DNA of 64,000 nucleotides from a bacterium (GTDB lineage Bacteria; Pseudomonadota; Alphaproteobacteria; Caulobacterales; Caulobacteraceae), in contig JAVBXP010000018.1 in the NCBI GenBank assembly GCA_030824495.1, forward strand, positions 115,033 to 179,032. Direction: 5' to 3'. Shown piece by piece: positions 47,563 through 55,787 of this stretch. The notes beneath the pieces were generated by a model that searched no databases, had not been told where the DNA came from, and was given only the letters and a program-made list of their open reading frames with translations. The position numbers were made by a program, and so were the translations under genes. Within the stretch, counting starts at the first letter, position 1; each line of letters starts with the position of its first letter.

Positions 47563-48336
47563 ATGGAAACCGCTGCTCCGCCCTGCATTATCCTGAACGT
47601 GCCCCAATTGGCCCAGAACATTGGCGCCGTCGCGCGCGTGATGGCCAATTTCGGTCTGGCTGACCTGCGTCTGGTCAATCCGCGCGACGGCTGGCCCCAG
47701 GAGCATGCCTGGGCCGCCGCCTCAGGCGCCGAGTGGCCGCTGAACGCCGCCCGCGTCTACGACCGGGTCGAGGACGCCATCGCCGACCTGCATCTCGTCT
47801 ATGCCACGACCGCGCGACCGCGCGAGCTGCAACTGCCGATCCTGACCCCGCGCGAAGCCGCCGCGAACCTGTCGCACGAAGTCGGCGAGGGGCGTTCCGT
47901 GGGCCTTCTGTTCGGCGGCGAGCGCGCTGGCTTGGAAACCGCCGACATTGCGCTTTGCCAGGCCGTGGTCACCCTGCCGATCGATCCGCGGTTCCGGTCG
48001 CTGAACCTGGCCCAGGCCGTCGCCATCAACGCCTATGAGTGGCGGATGACCGTCGCGACCGGCGCGCCGCCGATCTTCCGCGAGGGGCCGCCGCCGGCCA
48101 CCGCCGACGCCATGCTCGGCCTCTATGAACATTTCGAGAGCGAACTCGACGCCGCGGGCTTCTTCCATCCGCCAGAGAAGCGGCCGTCGATGGTGCAGAA
48201 CCTGCGCTCGGCGCTGGGCCGCGCGAGGTTCTCCGATCAGGAGGTCCGCACCTTCCGAGGTGTGGTGACGGCGCTGTCCAAGGGCCGCGGGCGGGTGCTC
48301 GACCGATTGGCCCAGCAGAAAGCTGAGAAGGAATAG
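47563..48336 (+). CDS. trmJ: TrmJ-like tRNA/rRNA 2'-O-ribose methyltransferase
   Basis: A SPOUT-class (TrmH family) methyltransferase of 257 residues. Conserved motifs: LNVPQLAQNIGAVARVMANF (motif 1), VGLLFGGERAGLETADIALC (motif 2) and LPIDPRFRSLNLAQAVAINA (motif 3, the knot). The C-terminal helical extension (FFHPPEKRPSMVQNLRSALG) is typical of TrmJ. It probably methylates position 32 of tRNAs. ATG 47563 begins the protein after a longer non-coding frame. Its stop is two bases from the nitronate monooxygenase start, so these are co-transcribed. Confidence 0.85.
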   Translation: METAAPPCIILNVPQLAQNIGAVARVMANFGLADLRLVNPRDGWPQEHAWAAASGAEWPLNAARVYDRVEDAIADLHLVYATTARPRELQLPILTPREAAANLSHEVGEGRSVGLLFGGERAGLETADIALCQAVVTLPIDPRFRSLNLAQAVAINAYEWRMTVATGAPPIFREGPPPATADAMLGLYEHFESELDAAGFFHPPEKRPSMVQNLRSALGRARFSDQEVRTFRGVVTALSKGRGRVLDRLAQQKAEKE

Positions 48337-48338
48337 TC

Positions 48339-49412
48339 ATGGACCTGCGCGCCCAGCTCGACGCCCTGCCGATCCCGATCCTGCAGGCGCCGATGGTGGG
48401 CGCCTCGTCGTTGGAGATGGCGCTGGCGGTGTCGAAGGCCGGCGGCATGGGGCACCTGGCGGCGGGGGCGATGGCGCCGGAGGCCATCGAGGCCGCGGTG
48501 GCGGCGATGCGGGAACAGAGCGGCGCGCCGTTCGGCGTGAACCTGCTGATGGCGCCGAGCGCCCGGCCCGACGCCGCCGAGGTGGATCGCGCGCTGGCGA
48601 GGCTCGCGCCCTGGTACGCCGAACTGGGCGAGGCCCTGCCGGCCCATCCCAATGAGTTCGCCCCGGACTTCGAAAGCCAGCTCGCCGCCGTGGTTCGCGC
48701 CGCGCCTCCGATCGCGTCCTTTACGTTCAGCATCCTGACAGCGGCCCAGGTGGAAGCGCTGCATAGCGCCGGAACCCTGGTGGTCGGGACCGCGACGAGC
48801 GTGGCTGAAGCGCGCGCTTGGGCCGATGTCGGCGCGGATGGGATTTGCGCGCAGGGCTTCGAGGCCGGCGGCCATCGTGGGCACTTCCTGGCCGAGATCG
48901 AGGCCAGCCTGGTCGGGACAATGGCCCTGACGACCCTGATCGGCGCCGCGGTCGATCTGCCCGTCATCGCGGCGGGCGGGATCATGGACGGGCGCGGCGT
49001 CGCGGCGGGTCTGGCCCTGGGGGCGTCGGCTGTCCAGATGGGCACCGCCTTCCTGCTTTCGGATCAGGCCAGCGTTAGCCAACCCTGGCGCCGATCGATC
49101 ACAAGCGTTGGCGATGAGCCGACCCGGTTGACGCGGGCCTTCACCGGCCGTTTCGCACGCGGGATCGACAACCGGTTCATGCGCGAGATGCGGGACGTCG
49201 AGGGAGATGTCCCGGCCTATCCGGTGCAGAACCGGCTGACTCAGGCGCTGCGCGCGGCGGCGTCGAAGGCCGATGATCCAGAGATGATATCGTTGTGGGC
49301 CGGTCAGGGCGTCGGGCTGGCGCGCCCCGGCGACGCCGGTGAAATGGTCCAGGCGTGGTGGCGCGAGGCCAAGGAAGCCTCCGACGCGCTCCAGCGGCGA
49401 GTGGGACGCTAG
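48339..49412 (+). CDS. Nitronate monooxygenase family protein
   Basis: The 357-residue FMN-dependent TIM-barrel protein belongs to the nitronate monooxygenase (2-nitropropane dioxygenase) group. Motifs: ILQAPMVGASSLEMALAVS at the N-terminus, GVNLLMAP, ICAQGFEAGGHRGHF (FMN phosphate site and catalytic His), IAAGGIMDGRGVAAGLALGA and VQMGTAFL. It detoxifies nitronates such as propionate-3-nitronate. It follows trmJ in the same operon (2 bp gap). Confidence 0.9.
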   Translation: MDLRAQLDALPIPILQAPMVGASSLEMALAVSKAGGMGHLAAGAMAPEAIEAAVAAMREQSGAPFGVNLLMAPSARPDAAEVDRALARLAPWYAELGEALPAHPNEFAPDFESQLAAVVRAAPPIASFTFSILTAAQVEALHSAGTLVVGTATSVAEARAWADVGADGICAQGFEAGGHRGHFLAEIEASLVGTMALTTLIGAAVDLPVIAAGGIMDGRGVAAGLALGASAVQMGTAFLLSDQASVSQPWRRSITSVGDEPTRLTRAFTGRFARGIDNRFMREMRDVEGDVPAYPVQNRLTQALRAAASKADDPEMISLWAGQGVGLARPGDAGEMVQAWWREAKEASDALQRRVGR

Positions 49413-49482
49413 CCAAGGTGGAGTGGCGAGCGCGCGGCCGCCACGCTAAGGTGAGCCAAGGTATAGCTTGAGGCCCCCCACA

Positions 49483-49830
49483 ATGAAGAAGCTCGTCCTG
49501 GCGATCGTCGCAGCCGCCACCCTGACCACCCCGGCGATGGCCCAGACTGTCACGTGCCGGACCGACGCCGGTCGCGCGGTCTGCCACGACGTCTATGGGA
49601 ATGTCGTAACCGCTACGCGGGACGCCCTGGGCAATACGACGTGGAGCGATCAGTACGGCGAGGAGGTCACCGTTCGCCGCGATGCCATGGGGGCGACGAC
49701 TACCAAGTACAGCGACGGGACCAGCGTCTCGATACGCCGCGACGCGATGGGCGGCACGGTGGTGCGCGACGAGAAGGGCAATACGGTGCGTTGCCGGGTC
49801 GATGCGATGGGTAAGACACGTTGCCGCTGA
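49483..49830 (+). CDS. Small secreted repeat protein
   Basis: The 115-residue protein has a signal peptide (MKKLVLAIVAAATLTTPAMA) and then a string of about four degenerate repeats of 20-22 residues, each centred on R-x-DAMG or RDALG followed by a short T-rich strand (RDALGNTTWSDQYGEEVTV, RRDAMGATTTKYSDGTSVSI, RRDAMGGTVVRDEKGNTVRC, RVDAMGKTRC). Two cysteines at each end could form disulfides. The protein would form an elongated beta structure. No named family is recognised. The longer in-frame start is unlikely. Confidence 0.65.
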   Translation: MKKLVLAIVAAATLTTPAMAQTVTCRTDAGRAVCHDVYGNVVTATRDALGNTTWSDQYGEEVTVRRDAMGATTTKYSDGTSVSIRRDAMGGTVVRDEKGNTVRCRVDAMGKTRCR

Positions 49831-50000
49831 GCCGCCCCGCAATTGACTCTTAGGGCTCCTGCCGTCATACACCGCCCCTTCGCGCCGCCGGGCTTGCCCT
49901 TCGGCCGCGATGTTTATGACGGGTGACTTGAAGGCCGCCGTTGAGATCGCGCTTCCACTAGCGGAGGCGCCGGCCCAGGTCGAAGTAGAAAGAACCGAAT

Positions 50001-50618
50001 ATGTCGAAGCGTCACTCGGCGAAGTATAAAATTGACCGCCGGATGGGCGAGAACATCTGGGGGCGCCCGAAGTCCCCGGTCAATCAACGCTCGTACGGCC
50101 CCGGCCAGCACGGCCAACGCCGCAAGCAAAAGGTTTCGGACTTCGGTCTGCAGCTTCGCGCCAAGCAGAAGCTGAAGGGCTACTACGGTAACCTGACCGA
50201 GAAGCAATTCGCCCGCACCTACACCGAAGCCGCGCGCCGCAAGGGCAACACGGCCGAGAACCTGATCGGTCTGCTGGAAAGCCGCCTGGACGCCGTCGTG
50301 TACCGCGCCAAGTTCGTGCCGACCGTGTTCGCCGCCCGTCAGTTCGTGAACCACGGCCACGTGCTGGTGAACGGCAAGCGCGTCAACATCGCTTCGTACC
50401 GCGTGAAGGCCGGCGACATCGTCTCCGTCCGTGAGCGTTCGAAGAACATGGCCCTGGTGCTGGAAGCCCTGCAATCGGGCGAACGCGACACCCCGGACTA
50501 TGTCGAAGTCGACGCCAAGGCGATGACCGCGAAGTTCATCCGCGCCCCTGAATTCTCCGAGGTCCCGTACCCGGTGAAGATGGAGCCCAGCCTGGTTATC
50601 GAATTCTACGCGTCCTAA
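50001..50618 (+). CDS. rpsD: 30S ribosomal protein S4
   Basis: S4 is a primary assembly protein of the small subunit and binds the 5' domain of 16S rRNA. The 205-residue protein starts [20 protein letters not shown] and has the S4 RNA-binding domain ([40 protein letters not shown]). Alphaproteobacterial S4 lacks the zinc-ribbon cysteines, as here. It is followed by a strong terminator and stands alone. No tRNA or other ribosomal genes are close. Confidence 0.98.
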   Translation: MSKRHSAKYKIDRRMGENIWGRPKSPVNQRSYGPGQHGQRRKQKVSDFGLQLRAKQKLKGYYGNLTEKQFARTYTEAARRKGNTAENLIGLLESRLDAVVYRAKFVPTVFAARQFVNHGHVLVNGKRVNIASYRVKAGDIVSVRERSKNMALVLEALQSGERDTPDYVEVDAKAMTAKFIRAPEFSEVPYPVKMEPSLVIEFYAS

Positions 50619-50647
50619 TCGGCGCACCGAACACCAGAGATTTTGCG

Positions 50648-50675
50648 AAGGCCCCGGAGCGATCCGGGGCCTTTT
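50648..50675 (+). terminator. Intrinsic terminator after rpsD
   Basis: A perfect 11-bp stem AAGGCCCCGGA / TCCGGGGCCTT around GCGA, followed by TT-GCTTT. It ends the rpsD transcript. Confidence 0.88.
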
Positions 50676-50706
50676 GCTTTGCGTGTTTGTGTGGCCGAGT
50701 GACCCG

Positions 50707-51078
50707 ATGAATCGACGCTTGTTGCTTATGGCCGGCCTGGCGCTGTTGGCTGGCTGCGCCACCCGTCCGTCATCGGTCCTGACGACGGCGCAGGCCGCTC
50801 ACCCCGAGTTGGAGGCGGTCTACTCGGCGGTGGCGGGGCGCGAGGCCCTGACACTGGAAGTGTCCTCCGGCGGCTGCACGGAAAAGGGCGACTTCGCCTT
50901 CTATGTCGAACGAAGCGGCGAGATCGCGACGCTGTCCTTTGCTCGCAAGCGGCTCGACACATGCCGATCCTTGGTCGCGGCGAAGAAGGCGATCAGCTTT
51001 ACCTGGGTGGAGCTCGGACTGGCGCCGCACAGTCCCGTCTTCCTGCTCAACCCGCTGACGGCCTGGGTCGGGCTATAG
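50707..51078 (+). CDS. Small lipoprotein of unknown function
   Basis: The 123-residue protein has a lipoprotein signal (MNRRLLLMAGLALLAGCA), with the lipobox LAGC cleaved before Cys. The mature part has one pair of cysteines (CTEKGDFAFYVERSG ... DTCRSLVAAKK) that could form a disulfide and ends in hydrophobic HSPVFLLNPLTAWVGL. The in-frame start upstream at 50674 is not plausible as a lipoprotein. No family recognised. It lies 30 bp after the rpsD terminator. Confidence 0.7.
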   Translation: MNRRLLLMAGLALLAGCATRPSSVLTTAQAAHPELEAVYSAVAGREALTLEVSSGGCTEKGDFAFYVERSGEIATLSFARKRLDTCRSLVAAKKAISFTWVELGLAPHSPVFLLNPLTAWVGL

Positions 51079-51315
51079 CGCCAAGCTAGGCCGGCTCGCC
51101 GCAGGCCCTGAGAGCGCCCTAGGGTATCAACCCGATATGGGCCGCGCGTCGCTGCGATGCGAAGTTCCGCGCGGTGTTGGTCTGGATTGCAACGCGCCCC
51201 GCGTCGTCAGCGAGCACGTGTCGCGCGGCCGCAATCCACCCCTCCGCCGCGGCCGTCTGTGACTGGTCGCGTGGCAACTGCGGGCGCTCCCTCGCCCGCC
51301 AAATTGGCGAGTACC

Positions 51316-52077
51316 ATGTCTCTCAAATTCATCCTTATGACGGCTGGCTGCGCCAGCTTGCTGGCTCCGGTTTCGGCGCTGGCTCAAGACTACGACTGGA
51401 CGGGCTTCTATGTCGGCGCCAACGCCGGCGCGAGCTGGGGCGACACCTCGCTCCATAGCCGGGTCGAGCAGGGCGGCGGGATCGTGATCATCCCTCCGGC
51501 GGAACGCGACCTCATCAACGCCGACCTTGCGAGCGACGACAACGAGACCGGCTTCACCGGCGGCCTGCAGGCCGGCTACAATTTCCAGTCTGGAAGCTGG
51601 GTGTTCGGGCTGGAGACCGATGTCGGCTGGATGGACATCGGCCAGAGCCGCTCCAAGACCTATCAATCGCCGGTGTTGGTCAGCCCGCCGGTCAACCTCA
51701 CGGTCCGCCAGGAGGTGAGCACCGATTGGGTCTGGACCCTGCGCCCGCGCATTGGCTATGCCAGCGGCCCCTACATGATCTACGGCACCGCCGGTCTGGC
51801 GGCCTCGCGCATCTCGGTGGACGCCAGCTTCGCCGACAGCCGGCTCCCGCCGAATGCCGGGAACTTCAGCGAAAGCGATTCCAAGTTCGGTTGGACGGCC
51901 GGCATCGGCGGCGCCTATGCCTTCAACGAGAACTGGTCCGTGCGCGGCGAGTGGCTCTACACCGATTTCGGCACGGTCCGGAACACCTGGGTGACGCCCA
52001 ACGGCTACGCCGCCTTCACGACCGAGGCCGATACGCGCGCCAACCTTCTGCGGGTCGGCGTGGACTACAAATTCTGA
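51316..52077 (+). CDS. Outer-membrane beta-barrel protein (Omp25/porin-like)
   Basis: The 253-residue protein has a signal peptide (MSLKFILMTAGCASLLAPVS ...), then a beta-barrel that begins with the family signature YDWTGFYVGANAGASWGD and ends in aromatic VDYKF, the outer-membrane insertion signal. Loops such as GFTGGLQAGYNFQSGSWVFGL, YGTAGLAASRIS and the FAFNENWSVRGEWLYTDFG block are typical of Omp25/Omp31-type barrels. It likely has a structural or porin role. ATG 51316 is preferred over a long non-coding extension. Confidence 0.88.
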   Translation: MSLKFILMTAGCASLLAPVSALAQDYDWTGFYVGANAGASWGDTSLHSRVEQGGGIVIIPPAERDLINADLASDDNETGFTGGLQAGYNFQSGSWVFGLETDVGWMDIGQSRSKTYQSPVLVSPPVNLTVRQEVSTDWVWTLRPRIGYASGPYMIYGTAGLAASRISVDASFADSRLPPNAGNFSESDSKFGWTAGIGGAYAFNENWSVRGEWLYTDFGTVRNTWVTPNGYAAFTTEADTRANLLRVGVDYKF

Positions 52078-52114
52078 TTACGCGGGGCCGGCTAGGGCGC
52101 GAGCCGTAGCCGGC

Positions 52115-52498
52115 CTAGATGCGAGCGGTCGGGTCGCCGAGTTCGAGGTTCAACCGATCGGCTTCGGCCGCCAGATGCTCGACGGTCTCGCTGGCGATGG
52201 CGTGACCCTCGCGCAGCACGATCCGGCCCATCTCGTATTTGCCGCCGATCTCGATCCGCGGCTCCAGGTCGGTCAGCCGGCGGCCTCGCCAGAAGCCCAG
52301 CAGTACGCGTTCGTCCTCGGCCCGGATCAGCATGGCTGGACCGTTGGCGAAGTAGACGAGGTGTCCCCACTTGATCATCTCGTCGAACGCCGCGCCAGCG
52401 CGCACCGCCGCGCGCAGTTGCGCCACGCAGTGCGCCTCCCAGCCACCGAGGGCGGCCACATAGGCGTCGGGGTTCGCGGCTGGTGTCTGCTTGCGCAT
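52115..52498 (-). CDS. DUF1801 domain protein
   Basis: The 127-residue protein is a compact alpha+beta DUF1801 domain: CVAQLRAAVRAGAAFDEMIK, then KWGHLVYFANG, AEDERVLLGFWRGRRLT and the C-terminal GRIVLREGHAI. The family is uncharacterised, with a fold used by small-molecule binding proteins. It sits alone, convergent with the outer-membrane barrel gene and separated by about 65 bp from the thioesterase upstream. Confidence 0.8.
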   Translation of the reverse strand: MRKQTPAANPDAYVAALGGWEAHCVAQLRAAVRAGAAFDEMIKWGHLVYFANGPAMLIRAEDERVLLGFWRGRRLTDLEPRIEIGGKYEMGRIVLREGHAIASETVEHLAAEADRLNLELGDPTARI

Positions 52499-52564
52499 GA
52501 GAGCGCCCCAGTTGGACGAGCCGCCATTCTCGGCGCGAGGCGCCTCGCCGTCTAGCCGCGCGCC

Positions 52565-52984
52565 CTAAACGAACCGCGCGACGATCTCAGGAGTGACGCG
52601 TTTGGGCCGGCCGGTGGCTTGCTCGATCATGCACCAGACGGTGCGGGCCTGGGCGCACATGGCGCCGTCCGGTCCGTCGATGCGCACGAACCGGTCGAAG
52701 CGCGGGCCTTCGGGCGCCTCGGCCACCCAGGTTCGGGCGGTCGCCGTCTCGCCGGGCATAAGGGCGCGGCGATAGTCGATCTCGTGGCGCAGCACGATCC
52801 AGGCCCACTTCGACTGTTCTTCAGCCGGCTGGCGGGCGTCCCAATGTGACGTGGCCATGTCCTGGATCCAGCGGACATAGACCACATTGTTCACATGGCC
52901 GTTCGCGTCGATGTCCGAAGCGGCCGGCGTGAACTCACGACTGAAGACTTGGCGCCCGGCCGGCGGCTCGAGCAGCCGACTCAC
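52565..52984 (-). CDS. Acyl-CoA thioesterase (hot-dog fold)
   Basis: The 139-residue protein matches the 4-hydroxybenzoyl-CoA thioesterase / FadM-type hot-dog family. It has the signature SDIDANGHVNNVVYVRWIQD (with the catalytic Asp) and VLRHEIDYRRALMPGETA. The substrate is not known. Its GTG start overlaps the grxD stop by one base set (GTGA), so translation is coupled and it is the last gene of the bolA-grxD cluster. Confidence 0.85.
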   Translation of the reverse strand: MSRLLEPPAGRQVFSREFTPAASDIDANGHVNNVVYVRWIQDMATSHWDARQPAEEQSKWAWIVLRHEIDYRRALMPGETATARTWVAEAPEGPRFDRFVRIDGPDGAMCAQARTVWCMIEQATGRPKRVTPEIVARFV

Positions 52985-53325
52985 GCAGTCAGAAGGCCTT
53001 GCTCAACCAGCAGGGTCTTCAGTTCGCCCGACTGGAACATCTCGCGAATGATGTCGGCGCCGCCGACGAATTCGCCCTTCACGTAGAGCTGCGGGATGGT
53101 CGGCCAGTCGCTGTAGGTCTTGATGCCTTCGCGGATGGCGTCGTTCTGCAGGACGTCCACGCCCACGAAGTCCGCGCCCAGGTGATCGAGAATCTGCACG
53201 ACCACGCCGGAGAAGCCGCAGCGGGGCTCTTCCGGGACGCCCTTCATGAACAGCACGACCGGATTTTCGGTCACGGCGTTGGCGATGAAGTCGTGGACGG
53301 GGTTGGTGGTCGCGGTGTCGGTCAT
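52981..53325 (-). CDS. grxD: Monothiol glutaredoxin Grx4
   Basis: The 114-residue monothiol glutaredoxin has the active site CGFS (in EEPRCGFSGVVVQIL), the cis-proline TIPQLY loop and the GG motif (EFVGGADII). Such proteins bind a bridging Fe-S cluster together with BolA and pass clusters to target proteins. It lies 74 bp after the aldo-keto-reductase-like gene, in the same orientation as bolA, so the Grx4-BolA pair is encoded in one cluster. It starts at 53325. Confidence 0.93.
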   Translation of the reverse strand: MTDTATTNPVHDFIANAVTENPVVLFMKGVPEEPRCGFSGVVVQILDHLGADFVGVDVLQNDAIREGIKTYSDWPTIPQLYVKGEFVGGADIIREMFQSGELKTLLVEQGLLTA

Positions 53326-53399
53326 GACTGTGGCCTTTGCGGCGAAGAATTCAGCCCAGAGCTAGGGAGCCGGCGCCTCCGGGTCAAGCGCTGGTCGAT

Positions 53400-54299
53400 T
53401 CAGGCGCGGCGCTCGGCCGCGACCTGACCGAACCTGGCCATCTCGATCTGGGCCGATACGCTGGTGGGCAGGTCCTTGTCGCAGACTGCCGCGAGCCGCT
53501 CGACAGCGTCGGCGCGCCACGCCTCGACCTGCACAGTGGCGAAGGCCGGCTCGGTAAGCGCGTAGGCCAGGCAGATGTCCTCATTCGTCCAGCCGGCGGT
53601 GTCTTGAAGGAAGCCGTACCCGCCCATGGCGGCCAGCGGCTCAGGTCGCCGAATGCCTAGCAGGCCGCGTCGCGGCGCGCGTTCGCCATCGGCGCGCGCA
53701 GGGCCGGGCAAGCTGGTGGGAAAGGGATCGCAGGCCAGCAGCGTCATGTTGGCGGCCGAGGCGTCGCGAATGCGCCGGCGCGCCTGCCAGTCGGAAACCA
53801 GGCTGAACGGGGTGACCAGCACGTCGAACAGGTCGTTGCTGATGCAATCGTCGATGACGGGGCCGTCGCCGACCACGCCGATCTGCAGGCAGACGCCGCT
53901 GTTCTTCAGGTCCGCGAGATAGGTGCGGGCGTCGGGCGTCAGGGTCTCGACCGCCGCCTCGTCCATCATCAGCACGTCCAGATAGCCCGCGCGGGTTCTT
54001 TGCAGGCCGCCGCGCACGCTTTCGGCGATATCGCGGGCGGTCATCTTGCCGGCCACCGTCCCGCGCAGCCGCCAGCCGAGGAAGATCAACCGGCGCTCGA
54101 CCGCGGAGAGGGCCTCGCCGACGCCCATGGCCAGCACGTCGGAGCCGGCGGTCAGCTCGAAGCTGTTGACGCCGTTCTCCATCGCCGAGAAGGCCAGGGC
54201 GCGCCATGCGGCGGGCGAGTTCATGTTCGGCGCTTCGCGCAACAACAGGCTGATGGCGGAGACCGCCTTGCCCGTTGCGCCGAAGGGTCGATAGCGCAT
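53400..54299 (-). CDS. Degenerate aldo-keto reductase-like protein
   Basis: The 299-residue protein has the beta-alpha barrel layout of aldo-keto reductases: MRYRPFGATGKAVSAISLLL, ALAFSAMENGVNSFELTAGS, ESVRGGLQRTRAGYLDVLMM and YLADLKNSGVCLQIGVVGDG. The positions of the catalytic set look changed: the Asp of the DTA motif is Glu, no Tyr follows in the expected place, the TK lysine and the His after the YLD block are missing. So it is probably not an active reductase. It lies between bolA (9 bp) and grxD (74 bp) and may have taken on a cluster- or regulatory role. Confidence 0.72.
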   Translation of the reverse strand: MRYRPFGATGKAVSAISLLLREAPNMNSPAAWRALAFSAMENGVNSFELTAGSDVLAMGVGEALSAVERRLIFLGWRLRGTVAGKMTARDIAESVRGGLQRTRAGYLDVLMMDEAAVETLTPDARTYLADLKNSGVCLQIGVVGDGPVIDDCISNDLFDVLVTPFSLVSDWQARRRIRDASAANMTLLACDPFPTSLPGPARADGERAPRRGLLGIRRPEPLAAMGGYGFLQDTAGWTNEDICLAYALTEPAFATVQVEAWRADAVERLAAVCDKDLPTSVSAQIEMARFGQVAAERRA

Positions 54300-54308
54300 G
54301 AGGCGCTC

Positions 54309-54542
54309 TTAGGCCGGAGCTGAGGTTTCGAGCGCCAGGGCGTGCAGTTCGCCCCCGACCTTGCCCTTGAGCGCCGCGTAGACCAGTTGGTGCTGCTTCA
54401 CGCGCGAAAGGCCGCTGAAGGCGGTGGAGACGATGCGGGCCCGATAGTGGTCGCCGTCGCCGGCCAGATCGTCGATGGCGATCTGCGCGTCCGGAAACGC
54501 CTCGCGAAGGTTCGCCTCGAGGTCGGCGATGGGCATCGGCAT
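54309..54542 (-). CDS. BolA family protein
   Basis: The 77-residue protein has the BolA fold, with MPMPIADLEANLREAFPDAQ at the start, the DGDHYRARIVSTAFSGLSR motif and the conserved HQLVYAALKGKVGGELHALA. BolA proteins partner with monothiol Grx4 in Fe-S cluster handling, and grxD is just downstream. ATG 54542 has GGAG upstream; the longer frame is unlikely. It is the first gene of a four-gene cluster. Confidence 0.9.
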   Translation of the reverse strand: MPMPIADLEANLREAFPDAQIAIDDLAGDGDHYRARIVSTAFSGLSRVKQHQLVYAALKGKVGGELHALALETSAPA

Positions 54543-54662
54543 GTGAAGAACTCCACTCGAAGAAATTTGTGATCCATAAACCTTAACAACCGCTGGATCA
54601 GTGACCCGTTCGATGGGCGAAGCCGCTGGCGAAGGCAAGCGAGCAAAGCCCCCCGCGCGGCC

Positions 54663-55073
54663 TCAGGGATCAATCGGCGGCGCGATCTCGTCGTAGCCGC
54701 GATTTCGGAATTCGATCAGGCACAAGCCGTTGCCGAAGGGGTCGGCCAGCACCGCGATCTTGCCCCAGACATGAGTTCGGGGCTCGGAGTCGGCGACGGC
54801 CCCTGCGCCAAGAGCCCTACCGAGCGCGGACTCCAGATCATCGACCACGATGTCGAGGTGGACCGGTGTCCAGTGCCGGCCATAGCGGCGCAGGTCTTGG
54901 GCAGCGCCAACCGAACCCTCCGGCTTTTCCAATAGGTAGAGCTTGGCGGGCAGGCCCGACAGTTCCAGTCCGCCGGAGCCGAACCGGCGGCTGACGGTCA
55001 GGCCGAAAGCCTGAGTGTAGAACGCCTCGGCCCGGGCCAGATCCGGCACGTCGATATTGACCAGCAGATCCAT
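54663..55073 (-). CDS. VOC (glyoxalase/bleomycin-resistance) family protein
   Basis: The 136-residue protein has the repeated VOC fold: INIDVPDLARAEAFYTQAFG-like start (VNIDVPDLARAEAFYTQAFG), GSVGAAQDLRRYGRHWTPVH, LDIVVDDLESALGRALGAGA and FGNGLCLIEFRNRGYDE. The His and Glu positions suit metal binding. The substrate is unknown. It lies upstream of the bolA cluster in the same orientation with a 120-bp gap. Confidence 0.82.
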   Translation of the reverse strand: MDLLVNIDVPDLARAEAFYTQAFGLTVSRRFGSGGLELSGLPAKLYLLEKPEGSVGAAQDLRRYGRHWTPVHLDIVVDDLESALGRALGAGAVADSEPRTHVWGKIAVLADPFGNGLCLIEFRNRGYDEIAPPIDP

Positions 55074-55171
55074 CGTCCCAGCCTAGTGCGGATTGGGAGG
55101 GCCGGCAGCTGCAAAAACGCGGTTCTCCAACCCCGCCATGCGCTAAGCTCACCGCTCAAAGGGGAGCGGTC

Positions 55172-55756
55172 ATGTCGATGTATCATGAGGGCCAACGCGG
55201 CCTGCAGGATGAGTTCGCGAGCCGCGCGCTGGCCGACCGCCTAGAGCAGACCTTGCGGCACGATCTCTTCACCGACCGGGATGCGGCCTTCATAGGCGCG
55301 CAGAGCTTCTTCTTCCTGGCGACCGCCGACGATCAGGGGCGGCCGGACTGTTCCTTCAAGGGTGGGCCGGTCGGGTTCGTTCGGGTGACCGCGCCAGATG
55401 CGCTGGTCTTCCCGGACTACGATGGCAACGGCATGTTCAAGAGCCTGGGCAACCTGGTGGTCAATCCACAGGTCGGGCTGCTGTTCATGAGCACCGGCGA
55501 GAAGCCTCAGCGCGTGCGGGTCAATGGCACGGCGCAGGTGCTGCGGGACGATCCGTTGATGTCTGAGTTCCCCGGCGCGCACCTGCTGATCAAGGTGACG
55601 CCGCGCGACATCTTCCCCAACTGCCCGCGCTACATCCCGACGATGGTCGTGGAGACCCCTTCGGTTTATGCGCCGCAGGCCGGGAAGCCGGCGATCGAGC
55701 CCGATTGGAAGGCGTTTCCGATCTTCGCCGACGTGGTTCCCCCGCGCCGGACCTGA
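55172..55756 (+). CDS. Pyridoxamine 5'-phosphate oxidase-like flavoprotein
   Basis: The 194-residue protein has the split-barrel flavin-binding fold of the pyridoxamine 5'-phosphate oxidase group: FFFLATADDQGRPDCSFKGG, FVRVTAPDALVFPDYDGNGM, MFKSLGNLVVNPQVGLLFMS and FPNCPRYIPTMV at the end. This larger family mostly binds FMN or F420 and reduces small molecules; PLP synthesis is not implied. SD GGGGAG precedes the ATG. Confidence 0.85.
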   Translation: MSMYHEGQRGLQDEFASRALADRLEQTLRHDLFTDRDAAFIGAQSFFFLATADDQGRPDCSFKGGPVGFVRVTAPDALVFPDYDGNGMFKSLGNLVVNPQVGLLFMSTGEKPQRVRVNGTAQVLRDDPLMSEFPGAHLLIKVTPRDIFPNCPRYIPTMVVETPSVYAPQAGKPAIEPDWKAFPIFADVVPPRRT

Positions 55757-55787
55757 TCGCGCGATCAGGCCCGGCCGGAGGAGAGCC

